DNA of 64,000 nt, taken from positions 248,001 to 312,000 of the forward strand of contig NZ_BMMV01000005.1 in NCBI RefSeq assembly GCF_014646115.1, written 5' to 3'. This DNA is from Streptomyces camponoticapitis (GTDB lineage Bacteria > Actinomycetota > Actinomycetes > Streptomycetales > Streptomycetaceae). The notes under the pieces are model-generated. The model had not been told where the DNA came from, ran no database searches, and saw only the letters and a program-made list of their open reading frames with translations. Made by a program: the position numbers and the translations under genes. Of this stretch, positions 23,322 through 31,935 are shown piece by piece; position 1 is the stretch's first letter, and each line of letters opens with the position of its first letter.

Positions 23322-24611
23322 ATGCCCGAAGTGGATGACGCGCCCGTGATCGTGAGCAGCGCACCCGGTTCGTTCGCGCGGAGCGTGCTGGCCGAGCGCC
23401 ACCCCGCTCTCATCCAGCAGGTACGGGACGCCTTCCCGTGGTCCCCGGAGCGGCACCGTGCGCTCGGCGCGCTGCTCCGCTCCTGCACGGAGGGCGTCAT
23501 CGAACCGTTGGATCCCGGCGCGCACGACCGTGAGCGGTGGGACGTGTGGGGCTCGGAGTACTTCGGCCGGTCGTGGTTCGACGTGCCGTTCCTCTGGTCC
23601 GAGAGCTACTTCTACCGCCGGCTCCTCGAAGCGGTCGGCTACTTCGGGCCGGGGCTCTGGCACGGCACCGACCCGTTCGCGCCCTTCAAGCGCGCCGAGT
23701 TGCGCGGCTCGCTCGTCGACGACGAACTCGCGGCGCTCGACGCCCTGGCCGGTCGGCCTGTGGAGGAGCGGGCCACCGCGTACCTCCAGGCCTCGCTCTG
23801 GGGCAACCGCGCGGACCTCGGCTTCGCCGTCGGTTCACCGGGCGCGGCGGACACAGGCAGCACGGCGGGTGCGGCGCGCCGTGAGGACCCGCCGCCCCTC
23901 GTCGCGGACGACAGCGACGTGCTGTGGTCGCTGCTTCCCAAGGACGCGACGTCCGCCGAAAGACCGTCCGGCGCCGGCACGTCCGGCTCCCCGCGGACCG
24001 TCCACGTCATCGCCGACAACTCCGGGCGCGAGCTGATCCCCGACCTCGTCCTCGTCGACCACCTCCTCACCACCGGCCGCGCGGACGAGGCCGTCCTGCA
24101 CGTCAAGCCGTATCCGTACTACGTCTCCGACGCGACCATGGCCGACGTCGTCGACTGCGCGCGCCGTATCGCCCAGGCGTCCGGCAGCGCGGGTGGGGCA
24201 GGCAAGCGGCTCTGGGCGGCGATGGGCGACGGGCGGCTCGACGTACGTACGCACGGTTTCTACTGCGAGCCGTTCCCGTACAGCGAGATGCCCGCCGATC
24301 TTCGTCGCGAGTTCGCGGGCGCCGCCCTGACGATCGTGAAGGGCGACCTCAACTACCGGCGTCTCGTCGGCGATCGGCTCTGGCCGCCGACCACGTCGTT
24401 CGCGGAGCGTACGGCCCACTTCCCCGGGCCGGTGGCCGCCCTGCGTACCCTGAAGTCCGATGTGATCGTCGGCCTCGACCCGCGCACGGTGGCGCGACTC
24501 GAAGCAGCGGACGGGAGCGAGGGCCCCGGAGACGGCGCGAAGCAGGGCTGGCGTACGAGCGGGACGCACGCGCTCGTCCAGGTCGGGCCGGGGAACCCCG
24601 GAATGTGGTAA
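23322..24611 (+). CDS. Damage-control phosphatase, ARMT1/DUF89 family
   Basis: A 429-residue protein with the DUF89 metal-dependent phosphatase signatures: VHVIADNSGRELIPDLVLVDHLL (the metal-site Asp-Asn pair), LHVKPYPYYVSDATMADVV, and KGDLNYRRLVGDRLWPPTTSF with the invariant KGDLNYR. Family members dephosphorylate unwanted sugar phosphates (fructose-1-phosphate and similar) arising as side products. The ATG at 23322 has GGAGG and GGGAAG upstream and was preferred to one 36 bases earlier. A variable Gly/Ala/Ser-rich insertion lies at about 170-215. The next gene follows after 54 bases. Confidence 0.88.
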   Translation: MPEVDDAPVIVSSAPGSFARSVLAERHPALIQQVRDAFPWSPERHRALGALLRSCTEGVIEPLDPGAHDRERWDVWGSEYFGRSWFDVPFLWSESYFYRRLLEAVGYFGPGLWHGTDPFAPFKRAELRGSLVDDELAALDALAGRPVEERATAYLQASLWGNRADLGFAVGSPGAADTGSTAGAARREDPPPLVADDSDVLWSLLPKDATSAERPSGAGTSGSPRTVHVIADNSGRELIPDLVLVDHLLTTGRADEAVLHVKPYPYYVSDATMADVVDCARRIAQASGSAGGAGKRLWAAMGDGRLDVRTHGFYCEPFPYSEMPADLRREFAGAALTIVKGDLNYRRLVGDRLWPPTTSFAERTAHFPGPVAALRTLKSDVIVGLDPRTVARLEAADGSEGPGDGAKQGWRTSGTHALVQVGPGNPGMW

Positions 24612-24665
24612 CCCAGCACTCCTCAGGACTCAGGTACTCAGGAACGGACGTCGGAGGCAGGCGCC

Positions 24666-25910
24666 ATGGCGCTCCAGATCAGCGCGACCAACCCGGAGCA
24701 GCCGGCCGTGCTCCTCGACCTGCCCTGGGGTGTTCCGCTCGAAGAGTGGCCCGACGACTGCCTGGTGGCGCTCCCACGCGGCATCTCACGCCATGTGGTG
24801 CGTTTCGCGGCCGCCGGATCCGAGGTGCTGGCGGTCAAGGAGATCGCCGAGCGTCCGGCGGTGCGCGAGTTCGGTCTGCTCAGGGACCTGCACCGGCTGG
24901 GCATACCGGCGGTCGACCCCGTCGCGGTGGTGACGGGACGGGTCGACGCGGACGGCAGGCCGCTGGAGTCCGCGCTCATCACACGGCACCTCAAGGGCTC
25001 GCTGCCGTACCGCTCGATGTTCGAGTCCACGATGCGCCCGAGCACGGTGAGGCGTCTGATGGACGCGCTCGCCGTCCTCCTTGTGAGGCTGCATCTGACC
25101 GGCTTCGCGTGGGGCGACTGTTCGCTGTCCAACGCGCTTTTCAGGCGCGACGCGGGCGCGTACGCCGCGTACCTGGTGGACGCGGAGACGGGCCAGATCC
25201 AGCCGACGCTCAGCCCTGGCCAGCGCGACTACGACATAGAGCTGGCGCGCGTGAACATTGCCGGGGAGCTGATGGACCTGGAGGCCGCGGGCTCGCTCCA
25301 TCCGTCGGTCGACCCGGTGCCGTTCGGAGCGGCGATCGTACGGCGCTACGAGGACCTGTGGCACGAGCTGACGCGGGAGTCCGTCTACCCGGTCGACAAG
25401 CGCCACTACATCGACCGCCGGATCCGTCGCCTCAACGAACTGGGTTTCGACGTGGCGGAGATGCAGATCGAGCGGTCGCCGAAGGGCGACACCGTGACCT
25501 TTCTGCCGAAGGTGGTGGACGCGGGCCACCACCAGCGCCAACTGCTGCGGCTGACGGGCCTGGACGCGGAGGAGAACCAGTCGCGGCGCCTGCTCAACGA
25601 CCTGGAGAGCTGGATGGCGGGCCAGGACGACTACGCGCCCGGCGACCCGCTGGGCGCCCGCCCGGAGGTCCTGGCGCACCGCTGGGTACGGGATGTCTTC
25701 CGGCCGACCGTACGGGCCGTACCGCTGGAGCTGCGGCGCACGACGGACGCGGCGCAGATCTACCACGAGCTGCTGGAACATCGGTGGTATCTGTCGGAGA
25801 GCGCCGGGCACGACGTCGGGCTGGACACGACGATCGAGGACTACCTCGCCAACATACTGCCGGGCACGCAGGACCCGTCCACCGGACGGAACAGCCCCCG
25901 GGAGAAGTGA
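24666..25910 (+). CDS. DUF4032 protein with LPS-kinase-like N-terminal domain
   Basis: The 414-residue protein starts with a protein-kinase-like fold: LAVKEIAERPAVREF (nucleotide-binding Lys), then LHLTGFAWGDCSLSNALF (HxxGxxWGDxxxxN catalytic loop) and YLVDAETGQ (metal-binding Asp). This arrangement matches lipopolysaccharide kinases. The second half, with RRIRRLNELGFDVAEMQI, DAGHHQRQLLRLTGLDAEENQSRRLLNDLE and HRWYLSE, is DUF4032. GGAGG lies eight bases before the ATG. It follows the ARMT1-type gene in the same direction and may be cotranscribed. Phosphate acceptor unknown. Confidence 0.82.
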   Translation: MALQISATNPEQPAVLLDLPWGVPLEEWPDDCLVALPRGISRHVVRFAAAGSEVLAVKEIAERPAVREFGLLRDLHRLGIPAVDPVAVVTGRVDADGRPLESALITRHLKGSLPYRSMFESTMRPSTVRRLMDALAVLLVRLHLTGFAWGDCSLSNALFRRDAGAYAAYLVDAETGQIQPTLSPGQRDYDIELARVNIAGELMDLEAAGSLHPSVDPVPFGAAIVRRYEDLWHELTRESVYPVDKRHYIDRRIRRLNELGFDVAEMQIERSPKGDTVTFLPKVVDAGHHQRQLLRLTGLDAEENQSRRLLNDLESWMAGQDDYAPGDPLGARPEVLAHRWVRDVFRPTVRAVPLELRRTTDAAQIYHELLEHRWYLSESAGHDVGLDTTIEDYLANILPGTQDPSTGRNSPREK

Positions 25911-26124
25911 GCGGCCCCGCCGCGACGGGGGAAACGCGGCGGGACCTGGAGTGCGAATGCCCGGGGGGCCACCGGTTACACCTGGGTATTCGTGTGGCGC
26001 GGGCCACTCGCCGGCGTGCCTGTGGAGCCCGATGGCGACGCGTGCCGGGGAGCCTTCCTCAGTCCCCGCGATGGGCGGGTGTCGCATCATCGACGTGTGA
26101 CAAAAGCGGGGAAAATGCCGCCCT

Positions 26125-27813
26125 ATGAGCGAAAGAGACGATTCCCCCGGCTCCGGCGCGCCCCTCGGTACGAAGGGCGGGCCGAATCAGACAGTGGCAC
26201 TCGCGGCCATGCTGTTCGCCGTCTCGATGACCTTCATCGACCAGACGATCGTCTCGATCGCGGCGCCCGACATCATCGACGAACTCGGGCTCTCGTCCTC
26301 CGGGATGCAGTGGGTGGTCAACGCCTATCTGCTCACGCTGGCGGCGTTTTTCGCGCTCGGAGGGCGGCTGGCCGACATCGTCGGGCACCGGCGGATCATG
26401 GTGATCGGCACCCTCGTCTTCGTGATCTCCTCCGTCCTCTGCGGGTGCGTGCCGAAGGGGAGCGACGCGCAGACCTGGCTCGTCACCTTCCGTGCCTTCC
26501 AGGGCCTGGGCGGCGCGCTGATGTTCCCCGCGGCGCTGGCCGTGGTCATCTCCGTGTTCCCGGTCGAGCGGCGTGGCCGGGCGCTGGCGCTGTTCTTCGG
26601 GGTCTCCGGTGCCCTCACCGCCGTTGGCCCGCTCCTCGGCGGCTGGCTCACCGGCTGGACCTGGCGGGCGATCTTCTGGGTCAACGTCCCTGTGGCGGTG
26701 ATCGCCCTCGTACTGACCGCGATGGCTCACATTCCGAACATCTCGCGCCGCGAACGGCTCGATGTGCCGGGCGCCGTGCTGGTGGCCGTCGGTATGGGCC
26801 TGAGCGTGCTCGGCTTCCAGCAGGCGTCCACATGGGGCTGGGACAGCGCGACGACCTGGGCCTGCATCGTCGGCGGGCTGCTCGTGCTGGTCGTCTTCTG
26901 CCGGTTCGAACTCCGCGTCCGGGACCCGCTGATCAAGCTCCAGGTCTTCAAGGACCGGGCGTTCGCCGTTGACTGCGCGGTGCTGTTCTTCGCCATGCTC
27001 GCGTTCGTGCCGGTGTTCTTCTTCGCGTCGGTCTACTCGCAGGTCTCGCTGAGCTCGTCACCCAACCAGGCCGCGCTGTTCCTGCTGTACTTCTTCGTGG
27101 GCTTCGCCATCGCGTCGCAGTGGGGCGGACACGTCCTGGACAAGCGGGGCGCCAGACCGGCGCTCAGGCTCGGCACCGCGCTCGGAGCGGTCGGATTCGG
27201 CTTGTGGGCCTCCAAGCTGACGGACCTCTCGACGCACGACCAGTGGCCGTACGTGGCACTGGCCGGCGCGGGTATCGGTCTGCTGCTCTCTCCCGCCTCC
27301 ACCGACGCGGTCAACCGCGCGATCGGCGCCTCCTACGGAGAGGTCACCGGCATCACCCAGACCCTCCGCAACTTCGCGGCGAGCGTGGGACTGGCGGTGT
27401 TCGGCACCGTACTCACGCACGTCACCCGCGACCGGGTCGCCGAGACCCTTCGGTCCAAGGGCGTGCCCGCCGGTGAGGCGGGGGACGCGGCCCGGAGCAT
27501 CGCGGAGAGTGTGTCCGGTCAGGCGGACACGCGACAGCCCTCGGGCGACGGTGCGGTGGCGCGGACCATGCGCGACTCGATGGCCGAGATCCGGATGGAC
27601 TTCGCCGAGGCGAACAGGTGGGTGTTCTACGGGATGGCCATCGCGCTGGCGCTGGCGTTCATCTGCTCGCTGTTCCACCCGGGGACGCGGGTGACGGGTA
27701 CGCCGCGGTTCACGGAGCCGGGGGAGCCGGAGAAGCCCGGGAAGCCCGCACCACCCACGGAGACCGACGCACCGACGGACCCGGCCGGGCCGCCCCGGCC
27801 CACCGACACGTAG
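26125..27813 (+). CDS. MFS drug/metabolite exporter, DHA2 (EmrB/QacA) family
   Basis: A 562-residue transporter with 14 predicted helices. The N-terminal helix FAVSMTFIDQTIVSIAAPDI carries the DHA2 motif D-x-T-I-V, LGGRLADIVGHRRIMVIG is MFS motif A and WTGW-like GPLLGGWLTGWTWRAIFWVNVPV is motif C. The C-terminus has a long hydrophilic tail rich in Pro/Glu/Thr (about 535-562). Such proteins export hydrophobic drugs by proton antiport. No regulator gene is adjacent. The ribosome binding site is weak. Confidence 0.9.
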   Translation: MSERDDSPGSGAPLGTKGGPNQTVALAAMLFAVSMTFIDQTIVSIAAPDIIDELGLSSSGMQWVVNAYLLTLAAFFALGGRLADIVGHRRIMVIGTLVFVISSVLCGCVPKGSDAQTWLVTFRAFQGLGGALMFPAALAVVISVFPVERRGRALALFFGVSGALTAVGPLLGGWLTGWTWRAIFWVNVPVAVIALVLTAMAHIPNISRRERLDVPGAVLVAVGMGLSVLGFQQASTWGWDSATTWACIVGGLLVLVVFCRFELRVRDPLIKLQVFKDRAFAVDCAVLFFAMLAFVPVFFFASVYSQVSLSSSPNQAALFLLYFFVGFAIASQWGGHVLDKRGARPALRLGTALGAVGFGLWASKLTDLSTHDQWPYVALAGAGIGLLLSPASTDAVNRAIGASYGEVTGITQTLRNFAASVGLAVFGTVLTHVTRDRVAETLRSKGVPAGEAGDAARSIAESVSGQADTRQPSGDGAVARTMRDSMAEIRMDFAEANRWVFYGMAIALALAFICSLFHPGTRVTGTPRFTEPGEPEKPGKPAPPTETDAPTDPAGPPRPTDT

Positions 27814-27936
27814 GGCCGGGGCCGTGACAGCCACGGCCGAGGGCCGTTGTCGTACCCCTGTGGCAAGGTGTTTTCAGGTGCCGAACGACGCGCACCCGCC
27901 TACTCGTCGACCCTTGGCCGCAAGAGGAGCACGCCC

Positions 27937-28482
27937 ATGTCCGGTCCTGGATCCGGTCCCGCCGCCGACGGAGTCCTCGACTCCCTGACAGCGGTGGCAT
28001 CACTACTGGCACCCGACCGGCCGGCCGTCGCCGAACAGACGCGGCGGGCGCACGCCGACCCCGAGGGTTATGTGAGTGCGTACGGGGACCGGCTGGATCA
28101 CCGCGGCATCGACGAGCCGTTCCCGGGTCTCCCGTGGATAGCCCTCGTGGACGCGCTCACCGAGCACAAGCTGCTCGCGGAGTTCGACTGGAAGGAGGGC
28201 GCGGACGAGATCCGGTACGGGCTGGACGGGCTGGTGTCGCGCCCGTCCGTCGATCCCTGGGCGCTCTTCGAGGACGGCGAGACGGACCTGCCGACCTATG
28301 ACTTCCTTGAGGTGTGCGGCCGGCACTACCGCGAGGTGGGCGCGGCTCTCGTGGTGCTCGACATCGATTCGGACTGCTATCCGGTGGCGTGCGTGCGCGC
28401 GGCGCGGGTCGACGAGCTGATATCGCTCGCCAAGGCTGCGGGCTTCGCCGTCTGGCCCCTGGGCGTTCCCAAGGCCGCCTGA
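27937..28482 (+). CDS. DUF6630-like soluble protein
   Basis: The 181-residue product is acidic and soluble, with FPGLPWIALVDALTEHKLLAEFDWKEGADEIRYGLDGL in the middle and LVVLDIDSDCYPVACVRAARVDELISLAKAAGF near the end, an arrangement I associate with DUF6630. The ATG at 27937 follows GAGGAG by seven bases and was preferred to an upstream in-frame ATG at 27847. The last 106 bases overlap the 3' end of the PrnB-like gene on the other strand. No function is known to me. Confidence 0.6.
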   Translation: MSGPGSGPAADGVLDSLTAVASLLAPDRPAVAEQTRRAHADPEGYVSAYGDRLDHRGIDEPFPGLPWIALVDALTEHKLLAEFDWKEGADEIRYGLDGLVSRPSVDPWALFEDGETDLPTYDFLEVCGRHYREVGAALVVLDIDSDCYPVACVRAARVDELISLAKAAGFAVWPLGVPKAA

Positions 28483-29693
28483 CCGGCCGGGGCAGGACCC
28501 GGAGCGGTGCCCGGAGTGGTCTCCAGCGCGTGCCGCAGCCGGTCCAGGGCCGGCCGCGCGCCGCCGTCCGTGTCCGGCCGTCGCCGGGCGGTCCTGAGGT
28601 CGACCAGGCGCGCCAGGGTGTCCATCACCACATGGAGCGGCGGACCGCTCGTCGTCAGGTCCCCCGCCTCGGGCTCCTGCTCTCGCCGTGCACGGTCGGC
28701 AGGGGCCTGGAGGAAGGGGACGACGAGCCGGTGGTGGTGAAAGGCGGACGCGGCGCCGTGCAGACGGCAGACGGTGAGGAACGACTCGGCGTTGTCCCGT
28801 AGTTGCGGTGTGAGGGGACCGGCCGCCGTCTCCCGGAGGAAGGCGTCGAGCAGCGGTTCGGCGGTCATGACGGCCCGCAGCTCCTCCTGGTCCCCCGGCG
28901 GCAGGTACGGGTATTTCTCCGTCAACAGCGCCTGGTAGAACGGGTCGTACGGCGAACAGAGACCGAGCAGCACGTCGATCGAGTTGATCGCCGCGAAGTC
29001 GCCCGCGTTGACACCCCGGTACTCCACGCCGCCGACGCGATGCGGTTTGTAGTACGGCCTGATGTTGAGGAAGAACCGGTCGACGTCGAGGGTCTTGCTC
29101 AGCGTCCTGCCCAGGTCGAGGACGTCGTCGAGCCCCGACCGCGCCTCCCGCAGCAGATACGCCGTCAGCGGGCTGGAGACCCCGAGCGTCCGAACGCGTC
29201 GCAGCGCCGTGGCCGTGCGCTGGTATGCCAGCACGGACAGGGCGTTGTACAGGATGAAGACACGTTCGTCTTCGAGCGAGGTGAACGTACGGAAGGAGTC
29301 CTCGACCGCCCTGTTGTAGATGGCCTGGTGGGCGAAGACGAGCCGAGGTGCGACACCGAGGGACGCTGCCAGCGCCCGGGCGAGCGGCCAGGCGGCGGAC
29401 TGCGGACCCTCGATCTCATGGCGGCGGCACGCGCCGAGGTAGAGCCCGACCGAGCCGAGGAGTTCGTACCGCTCGTCGTCGGACTCCCGCGTGGTGCGGG
29501 GAGTATGACTTTGCGTGATCAGCCCGACCAGCGCGGCGCCTTCGCGGCCGATCCTCCGCCTGACCGCCTCAAGTTCCGGGCGGTCGTGGAGGATCTGCGC
29601 CCCGGCGGCGAAGTACGCCTCCTCCAGCCGCGTATTGAGAGCGACGAAGTCGTTCCTGATCCACCGGTCGAAGTCGTCGGCAGCACTGTTCAC
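28377..29693 (-). CDS. PrnB-like (DUF1864) haem-dependent dioxygenase-fold protein
   Basis: This 438-residue protein resembles monodechloroaminopyrrolnitrin synthase PrnB, a relative of indoleamine/tryptophan 2,3-dioxygenase that rearranges the indole ring of 7-chlorotryptophan. The diagnostic segment is FFLNIRPYYKPHRVGGVEYRG followed by VNAGDFAAINSIDVLLGLCSPYDPFYQALLTEKYPYLPPGDQEELR. An all-helical N-terminal half precedes it and a Pro/Ala-rich tail (from about 385) follows. No tryptophan halogenase, PrnC or PrnD gene is nearby, so the substrate is probably different. GTG at 29693 has AAGGA eight bases upstream. Its 3' end overlaps the DUF6630-like gene by 106 bases. Confidence 0.75.
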   Translation of the reverse strand: MNSAADDFDRWIRNDFVALNTRLEEAYFAAGAQILHDRPELEAVRRRIGREGAALVGLITQSHTPRTTRESDDERYELLGSVGLYLGACRRHEIEGPQSAAWPLARALAASLGVAPRLVFAHQAIYNRAVEDSFRTFTSLEDERVFILYNALSVLAYQRTATALRRVRTLGVSSPLTAYLLREARSGLDDVLDLGRTLSKTLDVDRFFLNIRPYYKPHRVGGVEYRGVNAGDFAAINSIDVLLGLCSPYDPFYQALLTEKYPYLPPGDQEELRAVMTAEPLLDAFLRETAAGPLTPQLRDNAESFLTVCRLHGAASAFHHHRLVVPFLQAPADRARREQEPEAGDLTTSGPPLHVVMDTLARLVDLRTARRRPDTDGGARPALDRLRHALETTPGTAPGPAPAGQAALGTPRGQTAKPAALASDISSSTRAARTHATG

Positions 29694-30054
29694 GGCGTGG
29701 GTCCTTTGGGGATCGGGGAGTCAAGGTGTCGGGAGTCCCGAGTCGGGTCTCCAAGAAGGGGCTGTGCTCGCCCCATCCGACCGTCACGGCGGCCCGGTCA
29801 CCAGGACCAATCGCCACCTCGTATACGGGTCCAATCGGCCCGGCCGGGGCCCCGGCGAGTCCCACCGGCGGCCCTGGGCCCCCTATGGGCCCTTGAGCCC
29901 TGTCTCTGGGCCCGGGGCTCGGCCTAAGGTGCGTGGTGCTCCACGTGTACGTGTTGTGACTTTGGCCGATTCGCTGACGCACAAGAAACGTTCGGGAGAT
30001 CGGGGATGACGGGGATGACGAGGAAGCGGAGTCTTTTACGAAGGGAGGTCGGCG
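29694..30054. other. 361-bp divergent intergenic region with GGGCCC cluster
   Basis: This stretch separates the PrnB-like gene (minus strand) from the orphan gene at 30055 and must hold both promoters. Four GGGCCC palindromes lie within 67 bases (29847, 29876, 29887, 29908), suggesting strong secondary structure. TTGTGAC at about 29954 is a possible -35. CGGGGATGA is repeated directly at about 30000-30018. No gene was recognised. Confidence 0.4.
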
Positions 30055-30834
30055 ATGGCCCGGTTGGACCAGTTGCTCGGTACTGATTTCTACCATCGTC
30101 CGACGTCCGACACAGACGCGATAATTTACGGAGGACTCGACCACCCTGAACACCGGGAGAGGGTTCCGGGGCTCATCGCGGTCATGAGTGACCGGACGGC
30201 ACCCGGCAAGGAGCGCTTCCTGGCCTGCGTAGCCCTGACGACCTGGGGAGAACCGGCCGGATATCAGGCGGTGGTCGAGGCCGCCGTATCCGGCAGGCGG
30301 GCCCCCTGGTACGACGTCCTCGTCGACCGGAAATTCTCGGTGGACAGCACTTTCGCCCAACTCGCCGTGGCCCTGGGAGACAGCAGGGAAATGGCGGAGG
30401 AGAAAAGAACGGTCGCGCAGCGGGATTCGGCTTTCCAGGCACTCGTGAGAATTGCCGACACCGAGTATTTCGAGGACCAACTCGGCGATCTCATGGACGA
30501 ATCGACGGTGCGGCTGCTGCTCACGGACATCGCCGAGACGGTGGACAGAGGCGTCGGCTCGCTGACCGGGACCGGCGGCGTGCGGCCGAGGTTCGACCTG
30601 GCCACGCAGCTTGTCGATCTCGCGTGCGCGGTCGCGCTGGCCGACGGGGTCCTTGCCGCGCGGCTCGCCACGACCGTTCTGGAGATCGAGCCCACCCGGC
30701 GGGCGCTGGTGCACGGGGTCACGGTGCTGCACCGCTCCGGGGCGCCGGAAGTGCGGCGGCTCGGCGCGTACATGATCGCGGTCGGCGACGAACGCGTACG
30801 CGGGATGGCGACGGACGCGCTGCGTACGGCGTGA
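30055..30834 (+). CDS. Hypothetical protein, 259 residues
   Basis: I do not recognise this protein. It is soluble, mostly helical by eye, with repeated segments such as QLAVALGDSREMAEE, STVRLLLTDIAETVDRGV, LATTVLEIEPTRRALVHGVTVLHRSGAPEVRRLGAYMI, which resemble HEAT/ARM-type alpha-helical repeats. GGGAGGT lies five bases before the ATG. The first 40 codons contain more A/T-ending codons (ACT, GAT, CAT, ATA, ATT) than neighbouring genes, which hints at more recent acquisition. It is divergent from the PrnB-like gene. Promoter elements would lie in the 361-bp gap. Confidence 0.65.
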   Translation: MARLDQLLGTDFYHRPTSDTDAIIYGGLDHPEHRERVPGLIAVMSDRTAPGKERFLACVALTTWGEPAGYQAVVEAAVSGRRAPWYDVLVDRKFSVDSTFAQLAVALGDSREMAEEKRTVAQRDSAFQALVRIADTEYFEDQLGDLMDESTVRLLLTDIAETVDRGVGSLTGTGGVRPRFDLATQLVDLACAVALADGVLAARLATTVLEIEPTRRALVHGVTVLHRSGAPEVRRLGAYMIAVGDERVRGMATDALRTA

Positions 30835-30935
30835 CCCTTCAGACTGTGGTCGGGGTTCTTCCACGGGGGGAGGGCCCCGGCCACGTACCACTTCGCCCCG
30901 CGTTTAATGCGAGGTGCCGTGAGGGCCGCGCTGGT

Positions 30936-30941
30936 TAGTGT
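30936..30941 (+). promoter_or_regulatory. Candidate -10 box giving a leaderless aph mRNA
   Basis: TAGTGT at 30936-30941 lies seven bases before the GTG at 30949, and no ribosome binding site is present; transcription may begin at the start codon. The -35 region (GTGCCG at about 30914) is weak. Confidence 0.35.
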
Positions 30942-30948
30942 GGCTGTC

Positions 30949-31785
30949 GTGATCGATGCGACGTTCCGGACGCTGCTGGCCGCCGCCCACGACGGCCACT
31001 GGGAGCCCGTCACGGACGGCGAGTCCGAGGCGAGTGTCTTCCGCTCCGACGACGGCTCGCGCTACGCCAAGTGTGTGCCCGCCCCTTCCACGGCTGCGCT
31101 GGAGGCAGAGCGCGACCGCGTCGACTGGCTCGGCGGACAAGGCGTCCCGGCTCCGCGCGTACTCGACTGGCGCGTCACCACCGATGCCGCCTGCCTGGTG
31201 ACGAGCACGGTCGTGGGAGTCCCGGCCGATCGGGTCACGGCTCCGGAACTCCGGGCGGCGTGGCAGCCGATCGCGGAAGCCGTGCGCCGCCTGCACGACG
31301 TACCCGTGCGGGCGTGCCCGTTCGGCCGCGACCTCACACGGATGTTCGCGACCGCACGCGATGTCGTCGCGCGCGGCGCGGTCAATCCGGACTTCCTGCC
31401 GGAGGACCAGCGGCGAACGCCGCCCACGGAGTTGCTCGCGCGTCTCGTCCCACAGCTGGAACAGCGCCTCTCTCAGGAGGACGCCGAGGCCGTCGTCTGC
31501 CACGGGGACCTGTGCCTGCCCAATATCGTCCTCGATCCGGAGACCCTGAACGTGGCGGGCTTCATCGATCTCGGCCGCCTCGGCCGGGCCGACCCGTACG
31601 CCGACATCGCCCTGCTTCTCGCCAACTCCCGTGAGACCTGGGCCGACGAGCGAGAGGCGGCCACCGCGGACGAGGCGTTCGCGGAGCGGTACGGCATCGG
31701 ACTCGACCGCGACCGGGAGAGGTTCTACCTCCATCTCGACCCCCTCACCTGGGGCCGGCCGTCTTCCTCGACCGAACCCTCCTGA
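30949..31785 (+). CDS. APH(3'')-type aminoglycoside O-phosphotransferase
   Basis: The 278-residue protein closely follows the pattern of APH(3'')-Ib (StrA), the enzyme that inactivates streptomycin by 3''-phosphorylation: an N-terminal FRSDDGSRYAK with Lys41, LGGQGVPAPRVLDW, the MFATARDVVARGAVNPDFLPEDQRRTP segment, catalytic VVCHGDLCLPN (H185-G-D187, N192), GFIDLGRLGRADPYADIALL (Asp207) and a closing LHLDPLTWG. These are APH(3'')-specific features, not general APH ones. GTG at 30949 matches the family start. The MFS gene follows 150 bases later. Whether it confers resistance in the host is not shown by the sequence; no streptomycin biosynthetic gene is near. Confidence 0.85.
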   Translation: MIDATFRTLLAAAHDGHWEPVTDGESEASVFRSDDGSRYAKCVPAPSTAALEAERDRVDWLGGQGVPAPRVLDWRVTTDAACLVTSTVVGVPADRVTAPELRAAWQPIAEAVRRLHDVPVRACPFGRDLTRMFATARDVVARGAVNPDFLPEDQRRTPPTELLARLVPQLEQRLSQEDAEAVVCHGDLCLPNIVLDPETLNVAGFIDLGRLGRADPYADIALLLANSRETWADEREAATADEAFAERYGIGLDRDRERFYLHLDPLTWGRPSSSTEPS

Positions 31786-31935
31786 GGAGTTGAGATGCCC
31801 GGTCACCCGAGCGCGCGTTGACGTCGTAGGTCGCGACCGACCTGTCATCGCGTGCCGCCCTTCGAGCTGCGGCGCAGCGAACCTTCCCCCGCCCTGTTTC
31901 GGCGGGTTCCGTTCCCGGCGACTCAAGGGGCCCCT

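Noticed and set aside
23924..26128. 734-codon plus-strand frame running through the ARMT1, DUF4032 and next gap
   Set aside because: Out of frame with two genes that have clear families; Arg/Gly-rich shadow.
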